Origin: an uncultured Eggerthella sp.
GTDB lineage: Bacteria; Actinomycetota; Coriobacteriia; Coriobacteriales; Eggerthellaceae
Assembly (NCBI GenBank): GCA_959607715.1
Contig: CAUHNN010000008.1
Span: 1 to 64,000, forward strand
Direction: 5' to 3'
DNA length: 64,000 nt
The position numbers and the translations under genes are program-made. The notes beneath the pieces were generated by a model, which was not told the origin of the DNA, made no database searches, and saw only the letters and a program-made list of their open reading frames with translations. Positions within the stretch are counted from its first letter, which is position 1. Each line of letters opens with the position of its first letter. This document shows positions 27,914 to 36,670 of this stretch, piece by piece.

Positions 27914-30900
27914 CTACTCCCCCTTTCCCTGCCCGTCGCCGGGCGTAAGCGGGCGCCTTATCCGCTCCTCCATCGAAGAGGCAGAAGAGCTCAGGGCCCA
28001 CGCCTTGAATTCCTCGAAAGATACCTGCGCGTTCCTGCCCTCTCGATAGCGCACGCTGTCTTCGAGTTCCACTTTCCCCTCATAGTCTACGACATGAATG
28101 CGCGCCTGATCGGCGCAGCCGCAAGGTTGCCCGCCTACTTCCACCAGCCCCAACTCGCAAAACACCGCCACGGCGCTCTCGACCTGAGGCAACCTCACCT
28201 CACGCGAGAGGATGCGCGTAGCGCGCGAGGCGATGGTCGCAGCGTCGAAGGGAAACGAAGGTTCGCCGCTTTCGCGCTGCATCGCGCGCAAAGCGCGGTA
28301 GATCTGAGCCATGACGTCATGGTCGGGGGCTTCGTCGGACAACAGGGCGTCGTTGATCCTCGCGTCCTCCTTGCCGTAGAGCACGTGCACCGAAGAAACT
28401 TCACCGTCGCGGCCCGCTCGTCCGCTCATCTGGTTGAATTCGACCTCGGAAAACGGCATGTGGTAGAGCACCACATGGCGCACGCCGGGAATGTCGATAC
28501 CCTCCCCGAAGGCGGACGTCGCCACGAGGACCTGCAGCCCTCCTTCGCGAAACAGCTTCTCGACGCGGCTGCGTTCATCGCGCGATAAGCCGGCGTTGTA
28601 GAAGCCGATGAGGGAAGCGATATGGGGCTCGCGCGAGCGCAGCTCTCGGGTGAGCGCGATCGACTCCATACGGGAATTCACGTAGATGATCGTCTTTTCC
28701 GCCTGAGCGACCAGGCTCACGAGGAACTGCTCGCGCTTCTTGGCGTTGCGGTGGTCATCGATGAAAAGGTTGTCGCGAGCCGATTCGTCGATAAGGCAGG
28801 CGTCGATCGCGAACTCTTCCCTCATGATGCGATCGGTCGCAGCGTCGGCCGTCGCGGTCAACGCCAAGACCTGGACATCTTCACCAAGGCGGGAGCACGT
28901 GTGAGCCAAGCGTCGATAGACGGGACGGAACGACTCGGTCGAAGTCCCGATGTGATGAGCCTCGTCGATGACGACGAAGCCCACCCTCGATCCGCAGGCG
29001 AAGGCATCGGCGTGCACTTGAAGGTATTCAGGCGTCGTCAACACGATATCGACCCTCCCCTGCGCGATGGCGGATTGGATCCTGGCGCGCTCCGCCTGAT
29101 CGGTCGCACCGCTCAGCGTTTCGACGACGACGCCGAAGGGAGCGAGCGCGCGCTCGAGATGAAACGCCTGATCGGCGACGAGGGCGCGCAGAGGATAGAC
29201 GAACACGCTCATCTCGTTGCGCGTCAACGCGAGACGCAACGCATGGAGCTGGAAGATAAGCGACTTGCCGCGCCCCGTTCCCATGACGACGAAAAGGGAC
29301 TTTCCCTCCCCGAGAAGCGAAAGGGCTTCCGCCTGCGAAGGGCGAAGCTCCTCGACGCCGGCAAGGGCACGCACCGCCGCACGCTCGAAGTCGCGCGGCG
29401 TCTCGCGGGCACGGTTTGCCCAAACCCTGCGATCGTCGTCGGAAGGCTGCCACGCATCGGACTCGTCGACGCCTTCCTCGGCATCAGGAGACACGAGGCA
29501 CGTCATGAAATCGTCGTCGAGGGCGCTGAGGCATTGCTCGAGCGCACGGCAGGGCGCAAGGGGCTTGAGGGATTTCAAGACGGCCTTCACGCTTCGACGC
29601 CCCCGCCACGAATCGATCTGCAGCTCGAAAACGGCGTCGAGGGCGCAACCGCACGAAACAAGCCCGTCGATATCGGGGCAACGGAACATGATGGAGGCGA
29701 GAGAAGCGGATCCATCGGTCAGCAAGCACGACAAGTGGCTCTTATCGGCCCCGACCGCGCGCCCGCTCGCCATCATCACGCCATGCGCCAAGAAACGCGG
29801 GTTGGGATTCTCTTGGCCGAACGGAGCCAGAAGCTCGAGCTTCTCGACGCCGGAGATCGTCAACTCCGCTAGATCGACCACGGCATCGACATCGACGCGG
29901 GGGACGAACTCGTCGGCAGGCAGTTCGTCCATGTAATCGCAAAGGCGCTGCGCGAACAAAGGAAGCTTGTCGGTCTCTATCGTCACGCCGACGGCGGCAT
30001 GGTGGCCTCCGAAACGGACGAGGATGTCGCTGCATGACGAAACGGCTTCGAACAAATTGACCTCGCCGACGCTTCTCCCCGAACCGTGGGCGATGTCGCC
30101 GTCGATCGTGAAGAGAAGCGACGGAACGCCGTAGACGTTGGTAAGGCGGGAAGCGACGATGCCCTTCACCCCTTCGTGCCAGCCTTCTCCCGCCACCACG
30201 AGAGCGCGTTGCCCATGGAAAACTCGTTCGGCTTCGACCGAGGCGACTTCGGCGAGCTCGGCTTCGATGGCGCGGCGGCGCGTGTTGGTGTCTTCGAGCT
30301 CGGCGGCGAGGCGGGCAGCCTCGGCGAACTCGTCGCACATCAGAAGATCGAGGGCAAGCTGGGCATTGCCCATGCGCCCAGCTGCGTTCAGGCGGGGAAC
30401 GAGCGTGAAGCTCAGGTTCGACGACGTAACCGGTTTGTCGGCAAAGCCCGATTCACCGAGAAGGGCGGCGATGCAGACCCGGGGAGCCTCGTTGATCATG
30501 CGGATGCCCTCGGAAACGAGCGCGCGATTCTGGTCGCGCATGGGCATGAGGTCGGCCACGGTGCCAAGCGTCGCGAGGTCGACGAGGTCGAGCCAGAGCT
30601 CGGGCATGCCGAAGCGCGAGCCAACCGCCTGGACGACCTTGAGCGCCACCCCAGCGCCCGCAAGGATGGCATCGGGATTGTCGCTTTCCTTGGGATCGAC
30701 AAGCGCGACGCCTTCGGGAACGAGGTCGGCTAGCTCATGATGGTCGGTGATGACCACGTCGATGCCGCGCTCCTTCAGGCATGCCACCTCGACTTTCGCC
30801 GCGATGCCGTTGTCGACGGTGACCACGAGATCAGGCTCGAGAGCCGACATGCGATCGATGGCCGCCTGGGACAGCCCGTAACCTTCCTCGAAACGCAAGG

Positions 30901-31240
30901 GGATGAAGGGCTCGACGATGCCCGAGCACGCCCGAAGGCCGCGCGTCATCAAAGCGGTCGCGGAAACGCCGTCGAGATCGAAATCGCCGAAGACGACGAT
31001 CTTCTCTCGATCGATGATAGCCCGCGCAATGCGGTCGACCGCTTCGTCCATCCCCTTCATTCGATACGGATTTCCCCAGTCCCTCTCGAGCGAGGGGGCA
31101 AGGAATCGCTTGGCCTCTTCGACGGTATCTATCCCTCGCGCCACAAGGGTGTCGGCGATGAAACGGGGAAGATCGAGGTCGTTGGCCAAGCGCGATGATG
31201 CGGCGGGGTCGCCCGCCATCACGTTGATGCGCGCAGTCAT
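27914..31240 (-). CDS. recJ: RecJ exonuclease fused to a RecQ-like DNA helicase
   Basis: This 1,108-residue protein joins two normally separate enzymes. The RecJ part (about 1-565) has the DHH-superfamily motifs DFDLD (86-90), TVDNG (141-145) and DHH (166-168). PRLNAAGR, the DHHA1 motifs GWHEGVKGIVASRL and FGGHHAAVG, and an OB-fold-like region follow. The helicase part (about 625-1000) has Walker A GTGRGKS (654-660), DEAH (759-762), LALTATAD and the RecQ-like SGRAGRDGE motif VI; a winged-helix-like end follows, with no HRDC domain. RecJ degrades single-stranded DNA 5'-3' and RecQ unwinds 3'-5', so the pair would resect DNA ends together as in the RecFOR pathway. It is coupled to rel. Confidence 0.93.
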   Translation of the reverse strand: MTARINVMAGDPAASSRLANDLDLPRFIADTLVARGIDTVEEAKRFLAPSLERDWGNPYRMKGMDEAVDRIARAIIDREKIVVFGDFDLDGVSATALMTRGLRACSGIVEPFIPLRFEEGYGLSQAAIDRMSALEPDLVVTVDNGIAAKVEVACLKERGIDVVITDHHELADLVPEGVALVDPKESDNPDAILAGAGVALKVVQAVGSRFGMPELWLDLVDLATLGTVADLMPMRDQNRALVSEGIRMINEAPRVCIAALLGESGFADKPVTSSNLSFTLVPRLNAAGRMGNAQLALDLLMCDEFAEAARLAAELEDTNTRRRAIEAELAEVASVEAERVFHGQRALVVAGEGWHEGVKGIVASRLTNVYGVPSLLFTIDGDIAHGSGRSVGEVNLFEAVSSCSDILVRFGGHHAAVGVTIETDKLPLFAQRLCDYMDELPADEFVPRVDVDAVVDLAELTISGVEKLELLAPFGQENPNPRFLAHGVMMASGRAVGADKSHLSCLLTDGSASLASIMFRCPDIDGLVSCGCALDAVFELQIDSWRGRRSVKAVLKSLKPLAPCRALEQCLSALDDDFMTCLVSPDAEEGVDESDAWQPSDDDRRVWANRARETPRDFERAAVRALAGVEELRPSQAEALSLLGEGKSLFVVMGTGRGKSLIFQLHALRLALTRNEMSVFVYPLRALVADQAFHLERALAPFGVVVETLSGATDQAERARIQSAIAQGRVDIVLTTPEYLQVHADAFACGSRVGFVVIDEAHHIGTSTESFRPVYRRLAHTCSRLGEDVQVLALTATADAATDRIMREEFAIDACLIDESARDNLFIDDHRNAKKREQFLVSLVAQAEKTIIYVNSRMESIALTRELRSREPHIASLIGFYNAGLSRDERSRVEKLFREGGLQVLVATSAFGEGIDIPGVRHVVLYHMPFSEVEFNQMSGRAGRDGEVSSVHVLYGKEDARINDALLSDEAPDHDVMAQIYRALRAMQRESGEPSFPFDAATIASRATRILSREVRLPQVESAVAVFCELGLVEVGGQPCGCADQARIHVVDYEGKVELEDSVRYREGRNAQVSFEEFKAWALSSSASSMEERIRRPLTPGDGQGKGE

Positions 31241-31293
31241 GTTCGAACCTATCTACTTTTCTCTTTCTCGCGTTTCATTGTCGCACAAAACAA

Positions 31294-31320
31294 GAACGCT
31301 CCCCTCAAAGGGGAGCGTTC
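31294..31320 (-). terminator. terminator of the glmU-prs-pth operon
   Basis: GAACGCTCCCC and GGGGAGCGTTC form an 11-bp perfect stem with a five-base loop. On the minus strand it is followed by TTGTTTTG. It lies between pth and recJQ. Confidence 0.88.
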
Positions 31321-31366
31321 GCGGTTCGCAGGGAACGGAAAGCGGCAAAACGCGCACGCCGAGAAC

Positions 31367-31948
31367 TCACCTGGCTCGGTTGAATTCCTCCTGCGTGCGG
31401 GAGATCCCCTTGGAAAGGAGCGACTCGACCGCTTCGGCAGCCAGACGACACGCTTGCGCAAAATCATCGGCCGCATCCTTCTTCGGCACCGCAAGAACGA
31501 AATCGACGACGCTCATTCGACCCGGAGGTCGACCGATGCCGGTGCGGACGCGAAGGAAATCTCGCGTGCCGAGCTTGTCGATGATGGACCGAAGGCCGTT
31601 GTGGCCGGCATGGCCACCGCCTTTCTTGACACGCACCGTCCCCGGGTCGATATCGAGCTCATCGTGAATGACGACGAGCTCCTCTGCGGGGCACTCGAAC
31701 TCACGGCAGAGACGCGAGACCGGGCCGCCCGACAGATTCATGAAGCTCTGGGGCTTCGCGAGCACGACTTCCTCAACGGCTCCGCCGGAACGCCTCATCT
31801 TCCCGCGGCCAACAAGGGCACCACAGGTATTCTTCCAGTAGGTGACGCCCCACTCATCGGCAAGGAGGTCGACGACTTCGAAGCCGGCATTATGACGGGT
31901 ATGGGCGTATTCTTCACCGGGATTGCCGAGACCAACTACAACGCGCAT
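31367..31948 (-). CDS. pth: peptidyl-tRNA hydrolase
   Basis: The 193-residue enzyme recycles peptidyl-tRNA that drops off ribosomes. It shows the family N-terminus VVGLGNPGEEYAHTRHN with the catalytic His19, the MNLSGG block, HDELDID with the catalytic Asp, and GHNGLRSI. The start at 31948 is set by this N-terminus; the longer open frame overlaps prs out of frame. It follows prs by five bases. The glmU-prs-pth order is widespread in Gram-positive bacteria. Confidence 0.97.
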   Translation of the reverse strand: MRVVVGLGNPGEEYAHTRHNAGFEVVDLLADEWGVTYWKNTCGALVGRGKMRRSGGAVEEVVLAKPQSFMNLSGGPVSRLCREFECPAEELVVIHDELDIDPGTVRVKKGGGHAGHNGLRSIIDKLGTRDFLRVRTGIGRPPGRMSVVDFVLAVPKKDAADDFAQACRLAAEAVESLLSKGISRTQEEFNRAR

Positions 31949-31953
31949 GGGAC

Positions 31954-32925
31954 CTACAGGGCGAACTCGGGGTCGAACAGCGAAGCCACCGACTCGTTGG
32001 CGTAGACGTTGTTGATGGCACGCGCCAAGAGCGGGGCGACGGAGATGACGTTGATCTTGCCGGTCTGACGTTCCTGCGGGACGTAGACGGTGTTGCACAC
32101 GACGACTTCGTCGATCTGGGAATTCTCGAGGCGATCGTAGGCGGGACCGGAGAAGATGGGATGGGTGGCGCACACGTAAACCTTGTCGGCGCCCTTTTCC
32201 TTGAGCGTCGCGACAGCTGCGCACAGCGTACCGGCGGTATCGATCATATCGTCGTTGACGACGCAGGTTTTGCCCTTGACGTCGCCGATCAATGCGGTGA
32301 TCTCGGCCTTGTTATGACCAGGACGACCCTTGTGCATGATGGCGAGATCGGCTTCGAGCATGTCGGAGAGCTTCTTGGCGGCCTTCGCGCGACCGACGTC
32401 GGGGCTCACGACGCAGAGATCGGTTTCCTGGAGACCCTTCTTCTTGAAGTAGTCGGCGAAGATGGGCAGCGCCGTAAGGTGATCGACCGGGGTGTCGAAG
32501 AATCCCTGGATCTGACCCTGGTGGAGATCGATGGTGATGGTGCGGTCGATGCCGGCGGCCGTCATGATATTCGCAACGAGCTTAGCGGTGATCGGCTCGC
32601 GCGCGGCGGCCTTGCGGTCCTGGCGGGCATAACCATAGCAGGGAACGACGGCATTGACCGTACGGGCGGATGCGCGCTTGGCGGCATCGGCCATGATAAG
32701 AAGCTCCATGAGCGCTTCGTTGACGTTGGGGGTTGAGGTCGATTGAACGATGAAGACGTCGGCGCCGCGGACGCTCTCGAGATAGCGGGCGTAGATTTCC
32801 CCGTTCGAGAACTTTTCGAGCTTGACGTTACCGAGCGTCGTACCCAGCGACGTGGCGATCTCCTCAGCCAGCTCAGGGCACGTCGACCCCGAGAAGATCG
32901 CCATGGTTTTGGTCATGTTGCTCAT
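31954..32925 (-). CDS. prs: ribose-phosphate pyrophosphokinase
   Basis: The 323-residue enzyme makes PRPP from ribose 5-phosphate and ATP, feeding the purine operon (purF), histidine and pyrimidine synthesis. It shows the FSNGEIYAR and RGADVFIVQST blocks, the pyrophosphate loop and the PRPP-binding loop VVNDDMIDTAGT. The ATG at 32925 overlaps the glmU stop codon in an ATGA, with AGAGGAACAAG before it; an ATG nine bases further on is the alternative. It is the middle gene of the glmU-prs-pth operon. Confidence 0.97.
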   Translation of the reverse strand: MSNMTKTMAIFSGSTCPELAEEIATSLGTTLGNVKLEKFSNGEIYARYLESVRGADVFIVQSTSTPNVNEALMELLIMADAAKRASARTVNAVVPCYGYARQDRKAAAREPITAKLVANIMTAAGIDRTITIDLHQGQIQGFFDTPVDHLTALPIFADYFKKKGLQETDLCVVSPDVGRAKAAKKLSDMLEADLAIMHKGRPGHNKAEITALIGDVKGKTCVVNDDMIDTAGTLCAAVATLKEKGADKVYVCATHPIFSGPAYDRLENSQIDEVVVCNTVYVPQERQTGKINVISVAPLLARAINNVYANESVASLFDPEFAL

Positions 32926-34283
32926 TTCTTGTTCCTCTCGTTCCAATTTTCGATCTCCGTCTGACGGGCGCGACCCAAGCCGAGAGCGCCCGCGGAAACG
33001 TCTTTCGTTATAACCGAACCTGCGCCGATGAGCGAATTCTCGCCCAAAGTGACAGGGGCAACCATCATGACATCGCTACCGACGAAGCAATTATCCTCGA
33101 TAACGGTAGGCCATTTCTTCACGCCATCGTAATTGCATGTAATGGACCCTGCGCCGATGTTGACGCCCGTCCCGAGCGTTGCGTCGCCGATATAGGACAG
33201 ATGGGGCACCTTCGAGCCGGCGCCGATAGTCGATTTCTTGATCTCGACGTGCGTACCGGCCTTCGAGCCAGCGCACATGTGGGTACCGGGGCGAAGGTAG
33301 GCGCGAGGACCGCAAGTGACGTCTTCGTCGAGAACGGATTCCAAGGCAACGGTTTCCTCGATCGTGCACCCCTTGCCGACCGTCACATCGGTCAGACGCG
33401 TGTTGGGCCCGATCACGCTGTCGCTGCCGATGGTCGTGGCACCGTAGATCATCGTCATCGGGAGAATCTCGACATCGGCGGCGATCTTGACATCGGGGCC
33501 GATCCACGTCGTCGACGGGTCCATGATGGTCACGCCCGCATCCATGTGCTCACCGTTGATGCGATCGCGCAAAGCGCCTGTCGCCTCGGCAAGCTGACGG
33601 CGAGAGTTGACGCCGAGGCATTCGGCGGGATCGTCTGCAACCAGTCCTACGACTCGCTCGCCGCGGTCGTGGGCAATGCCGAGGACGTCGGTGAGATAGT
33701 ACTCGCCTTGAGCGTTGTCGGTGGAGACTTCCTCGAGGGCCGAGAAGAGAAACTCGATATCGAAGCAGTAGAAGCCCGAGTTGCATTCGGTGATCAGGGC
33801 CTGATCGACGGAGCAATCCTTCTGCTCGACGATGGCCTCAACGTCACCTGCCGGTCCACGGACGATGCGACCGTAACCGGTGGGATCATCGGCGATCATC
33901 GTCAGAACGACGACAGCGGCTCCAGCCTCCTCGCGCGCACGAACAAGGCCTTCGATCGTCGAGGGGCGAACGAGAGGCGAATCGCCGGTAAGCACCACAA
34001 GCGAGCCCTTCCTGCCCGCAAGCGCCTCACGCGCAACGAGAACGGCATGGGCCGTTCCGAGCTGTTCTTCCTGAACGACGGTGACGCAATCCGCCAAGAG
34101 AGGCTCGACCTGCTCGCGCGCATGGCCGACCACGCCGACCACCGAATCGATGCCCGCGGCGCGAACCGCGTCGACAACCCACCTGACGAGGGGCTTGCCC
34201 ATGATCTCGTGGGCAACCTTGGGCTTGGCCGACTTCATGCGCGTGCCTGCGCCTGCAGCCAAGATGAGAGCTGAAGCTTCCAT
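32922..34283 (-). CDS. glmU: bifunctional GlcNAc-1-P uridyltransferase / GlcN-1-P acetyltransferase
   Basis: The 453-residue enzyme makes UDP-GlcNAc for peptidoglycan, acting after GlmM (encoded at 40618-41958). The uridyltransferase domain begins with LILAAGAGTRMKS and has KPKVAHEIMGKPL and EEQLGTAHA. The C-terminal half is a left-handed beta-helix of hexapeptide repeats (about 250-445), including the GRSVI-like NYDGVKK and GSD-VMMVAPV acetyl-CoA region. ATG at 34283 follows GAAAGGCG; the longer upstream frame passes a terminator and is not protein-like. Confidence 0.97.
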   Translation of the reverse strand: MEASALILAAGAGTRMKSAKPKVAHEIMGKPLVRWVVDAVRAAGIDSVVGVVGHAREQVEPLLADCVTVVQEEQLGTAHAVLVAREALAGRKGSLVVLTGDSPLVRPSTIEGLVRAREEAGAAVVVLTMIADDPTGYGRIVRGPAGDVEAIVEQKDCSVDQALITECNSGFYCFDIEFLFSALEEVSTDNAQGEYYLTDVLGIAHDRGERVVGLVADDPAECLGVNSRRQLAEATGALRDRINGEHMDAGVTIMDPSTTWIGPDVKIAADVEILPMTMIYGATTIGSDSVIGPNTRLTDVTVGKGCTIEETVALESVLDEDVTCGPRAYLRPGTHMCAGSKAGTHVEIKKSTIGAGSKVPHLSYIGDATLGTGVNIGAGSITCNYDGVKKWPTVIEDNCFVGSDVMMVAPVTLGENSLIGAGSVITKDVSAGALGLGRARQTEIENWNERNKK

Positions 34284-34330
34284 GGACGCCTTTCGTTTGG
34301 GTTTCATTCCATCCGCAAGTATATAACAAA

Positions 34331-34360
34331 GGCGCCTGGAGCGATTCGGCCCCAGGCGCC
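34331..34360 (-). terminator. terminator after the peptidoglycan-binding protein gene
   Basis: GGCGCCTGG and CCAGGCGCC form a nine-bp stem with a 12-base loop. On the minus strand it is followed by TTTGTTATATACTT. It lies in the 124-base gap before glmU. Confidence 0.8.
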
Positions 34361-34407
34361 TTGAGGGAACAACGACGGCGTCTCCACACGAAACGCAGCG
34401 CTCGGCG

Positions 34408-35304
34408 TCACATGACAAGCGCAGCGCACAGTGCATCGAGGAGAACGATGGCGTAGTGCTGCGCAGAACGGGCCTCCCCCGCCCCTTCCCAGCTTTCGAA
34501 CGGAAGGCGCACGGCGATGCGTCGAGAATGCCCGCCCTTCGCCTGAAGAGCCTGGTCCAATCGAGAAGAAAGAGAGTCTTCGTCGCCGAATTCCACCGTC
34601 GGAACAAGACCGGCGGGATGCTCGTCTCCGACGAGGATCTGGATGAAGATCGTCGCGTCATCGGGAGCCACGAGAAGGGAGTCGGCGCTCGTCACCTTAG
34701 AGGCGGGGTTGGTGGCCAGGGCGAGGTTGGAGATGCGCGCGGCCACCGAACGAGTGAAGTCGCCTACGCCGAACAGGCAGATGAAATGGGATTCGAGGAC
34801 CTCCGAGGCGCGCGCGAAGCCAAGACGGGGCGCGGCGCTAAAAGAGCTCTTCCCTTTCCAGGAGTGCTGAAGGTGATCGAGGGCGCGGAAGGTGAATGCG
34901 CCGGCGATACCGTCGTCGGGCAAGCCCATGTTCATCTGGAAGCGGCGAAGCGCAGCCTCCGTATGGGCGCCGAAGATCCCGTCGACATCGCCGCACGAGA
35001 AGCCGAGGGTGGAAAGAGCCTGTTGGAGCGTGTAGACGTCTCGGCCATGGTAAAAGGGCACGCGGAGGTAGAGCGTGCGGTCCCCCAGCGCAAAAGACGC
35101 ATCGACGAGGCGTCCCCATACCGTGTCGTCGACCTCTTCGCGCTCTTCGATGCCGGTTGCCCGACACAATTCGAGAACAGCCGCTGCGGTCGCCTCGTCG
35201 AATATGCCACTCGCCCTTCCCTCGTCGAGCAGCCCTGCCTTAACCAGACGGCGCTGAACGTCTTCGACGGCGGCACCGGTATCGTTTTTCTTAATCGGTT
35301 CCAT
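34408..35304 (-). CDS. protein with two peptidoglycan-binding-like domains
   Basis: The 298-residue protein has two PG_binding_1-type repeats. The first (about 5-60) has KKNDTGAAVEDVQRRLVKAG and GIFDEATAAAV; the second (about 80-130) has the YTLQQALSTLGF and GIFGAHTEAALRRFQ pattern. The C-terminal half (about 150-298) is not clearly assigned; it may be a degenerate amidase-like domain. No signal peptide is seen, as in the cytoplasmic regulator CwlM of mycobacteria, to which the arrangement is similar; this is only an inference. ATG at 35304 is chosen because the first repeat begins there. It lies eight bases after the polyprenyl synthase gene. Confidence 0.75.
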   Translation of the reverse strand: MEPIKKNDTGAAVEDVQRRLVKAGLLDEGRASGIFDEATAAAVLELCRATGIEEREEVDDTVWGRLVDASFALGDRTLYLRVPFYHGRDVYTLQQALSTLGFSCGDVDGIFGAHTEAALRRFQMNMGLPDDGIAGAFTFRALDHLQHSWKGKSSFSAAPRLGFARASEVLESHFICLFGVGDFTRSVAARISNLALATNPASKVTSADSLLVAPDDATIFIQILVGDEHPAGLVPTVEFGDEDSLSSRLDQALQAKGGHSRRIAVRLPFESWEGAGEARSAQHYAIVLLDALCAALVM

Positions 35305-35312
35305 AAGTCTCA

Positions 35313-36443
35313 CTACTTCAATCGATCGACGAACCAATCGGCAATGGAAACGAGAAGATCGCGTTCGCGCGAAGCGGGCAACAACCCTACGAGTCGCTCC
35401 TTGGCGTTAGTCGTCAGGCCTTCGGCGTATGCGCGCGCATATTCGATGCTCCCCGATTCCCTCATGATCTCGACGGCTTCATCGAGAAGGGCGGGATCGG
35501 TGTGCTTCCCCGAGAGAAGCTCGATCAAGCGTTCGCGCCGAGAGGAATGGCGCAGAGCGTGAACGACGACGAGCGTGCGCTTGCCCTCGGTGATGTCGCT
35601 CCTGAAATCCTTTTCCTTAGCCTCTTTCGTTCCGATCAGGTTGAGCAGGTCGTCCTGGATCTGGAACGCAAGACCCGTATCGAGGCCGAACGAGCGCAGA
35701 CCCTCGACGACTTCCTCGCTCGCGCCACCCACCATCGCACCGACGGCAAGGGGCACAGCGCCCGAATAGTGAGCCGTCTTATGGGTTGCCATGGCGAGGT
35801 AGTCTTCCGGGGAAAGGTCGTAACGACCATCGCGAGCCCATCCGATATCAAGGGCCTGGCCCTCGACGGTGTGCTGGGCCATCGCCACGAGCTCGATGGC
35901 GACGCGAACCTTCATCGAGTCATCGAGAAGGGGGTCGCGCATAACGATGCCGTTCACAATGGACAGCGCAAGGTCGCCGGAGTTGATCGCCAACCCCTCG
36001 CCTTCGGTTAAATGCATGCACGGCTCGCCGCGACGCAGCTCCGCCTCATCGGCGATGTCGTCGTGGATGAGCGCAGCTGTATGGAAATGCTCGATAGCAG
36101 CCGCAGCGGAAAGCGCGCGCAGATGGTCGCCCCCCACGGCTCGGCATGCAGCGATGCAGATAAGCGGACGATGGCGCTTGCCGCCGTTGGCGCTGTACTT
36201 CATCAAAGGATCGTAGAGATAGCGATCCATGTCGGGATGGCTGCCGCGAGGGATGTAGGCGTTGATCGCATCGCCGATTCTGTCGGCGAAAAGGGAGAGG
36301 TACTCCTCGAAAAGAGAAGAGGATGCGCCCTGCTCCGCCGACCCGGCGGCGCGGTTTTTCTCGATCTCCTCACACCGTGCCCCGAAATCGGAAAACATAC
36401 GATCTATTTCCGTTGTGCTGACAGGAGAATCGCTATATGCCAT
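35313..36443 (-). CDS. polyprenyl (isoprenyl) diphosphate synthase
   Basis: The protein, about 376 residues, is a trans-isoprenyl diphosphate synthase. It has GGKRHRP (substrate-binding Arg), the first Asp-rich motif HDDIADEAELRRG and the second FQIQDDLLN. It condenses IPP with an allylic diphosphate; chain length cannot be assigned safely. The N-terminal 55 residues are extra compared with IspA. The start is uncertain: ATG at 36443 lacks a clear ribosome-binding site, and a TTG at 36452 with GTGAAAG before it is an alternative. It is followed by the peptidoglycan-binding protein gene. Confidence 0.9.
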   Translation of the reverse strand: MAYSDSPVSTTEIDRMFSDFGARCEEIEKNRAAGSAEQGASSSLFEEYLSLFADRIGDAINAYIPRGSHPDMDRYLYDPLMKYSANGGKRHRPLICIAACRAVGGDHLRALSAAAAIEHFHTAALIHDDIADEAELRRGEPCMHLTEGEGLAINSGDLALSIVNGIVMRDPLLDDSMKVRVAIELVAMAQHTVEGQALDIGWARDGRYDLSPEDYLAMATHKTAHYSGAVPLAVGAMVGGASEEVVEGLRSFGLDTGLAFQIQDDLLNLIGTKEAKEKDFRSDITEGKRTLVVVHALRHSSRRERLIELLSGKHTDPALLDEAVEIMRESGSIEYARAYAEGLTTNAKERLVGLLPASRERDLLVSIADWFVDRLK

Positions 36444-36504
36444 AAGATTCAAACGCTTTCACGATAAGAGCCGTACATAGTAATCAGCTTGATCAGAAAA
36501 GAAG

Positions 36505-36590
36505 CTGGTAGGAGCGGTGGGGCTCGAACCCACAAGCCCGAAGGCGGCGGATTTTAAGTCCGCTGCGTATGCCGATTTCGCCACGCTCCC
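36505..36590 (-). tRNA. tRNA-Leu (anticodon UAA)
   Basis: The 86-nt minus-strand sequence folds as a class II tRNA with a long variable arm (CGCCGCCTTCGGGCTTGTG). The acceptor stem is GGGAGCG/CGCTCCT with discriminator A and an encoded CCA (36505-36507). The anticodon loop CTTAAAA gives anticodon UAA (36554-36556), and the T loop reads GGTTCGAGCCC. The tRNA reads UUA and UUG. UUA is absent from rpoB and rpoC in this window. Confidence 0.97.
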
Positions 36591-36670
36591 ACGTCGTTTC
36601 AAGACACAAGCTCTATCATGATAGCAAAGTTTCGCGCGCTTTCCTTTCAAGCGCCGTGCGAAACGAAGCG

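Noticed and set aside
24450..28588. Plus-strand frames of about 600 codons opposite DUF47, the hydrolase, rel and recJQ
   Set aside because: Shadows of well-supported minus-strand genes, with no start signals of their own.
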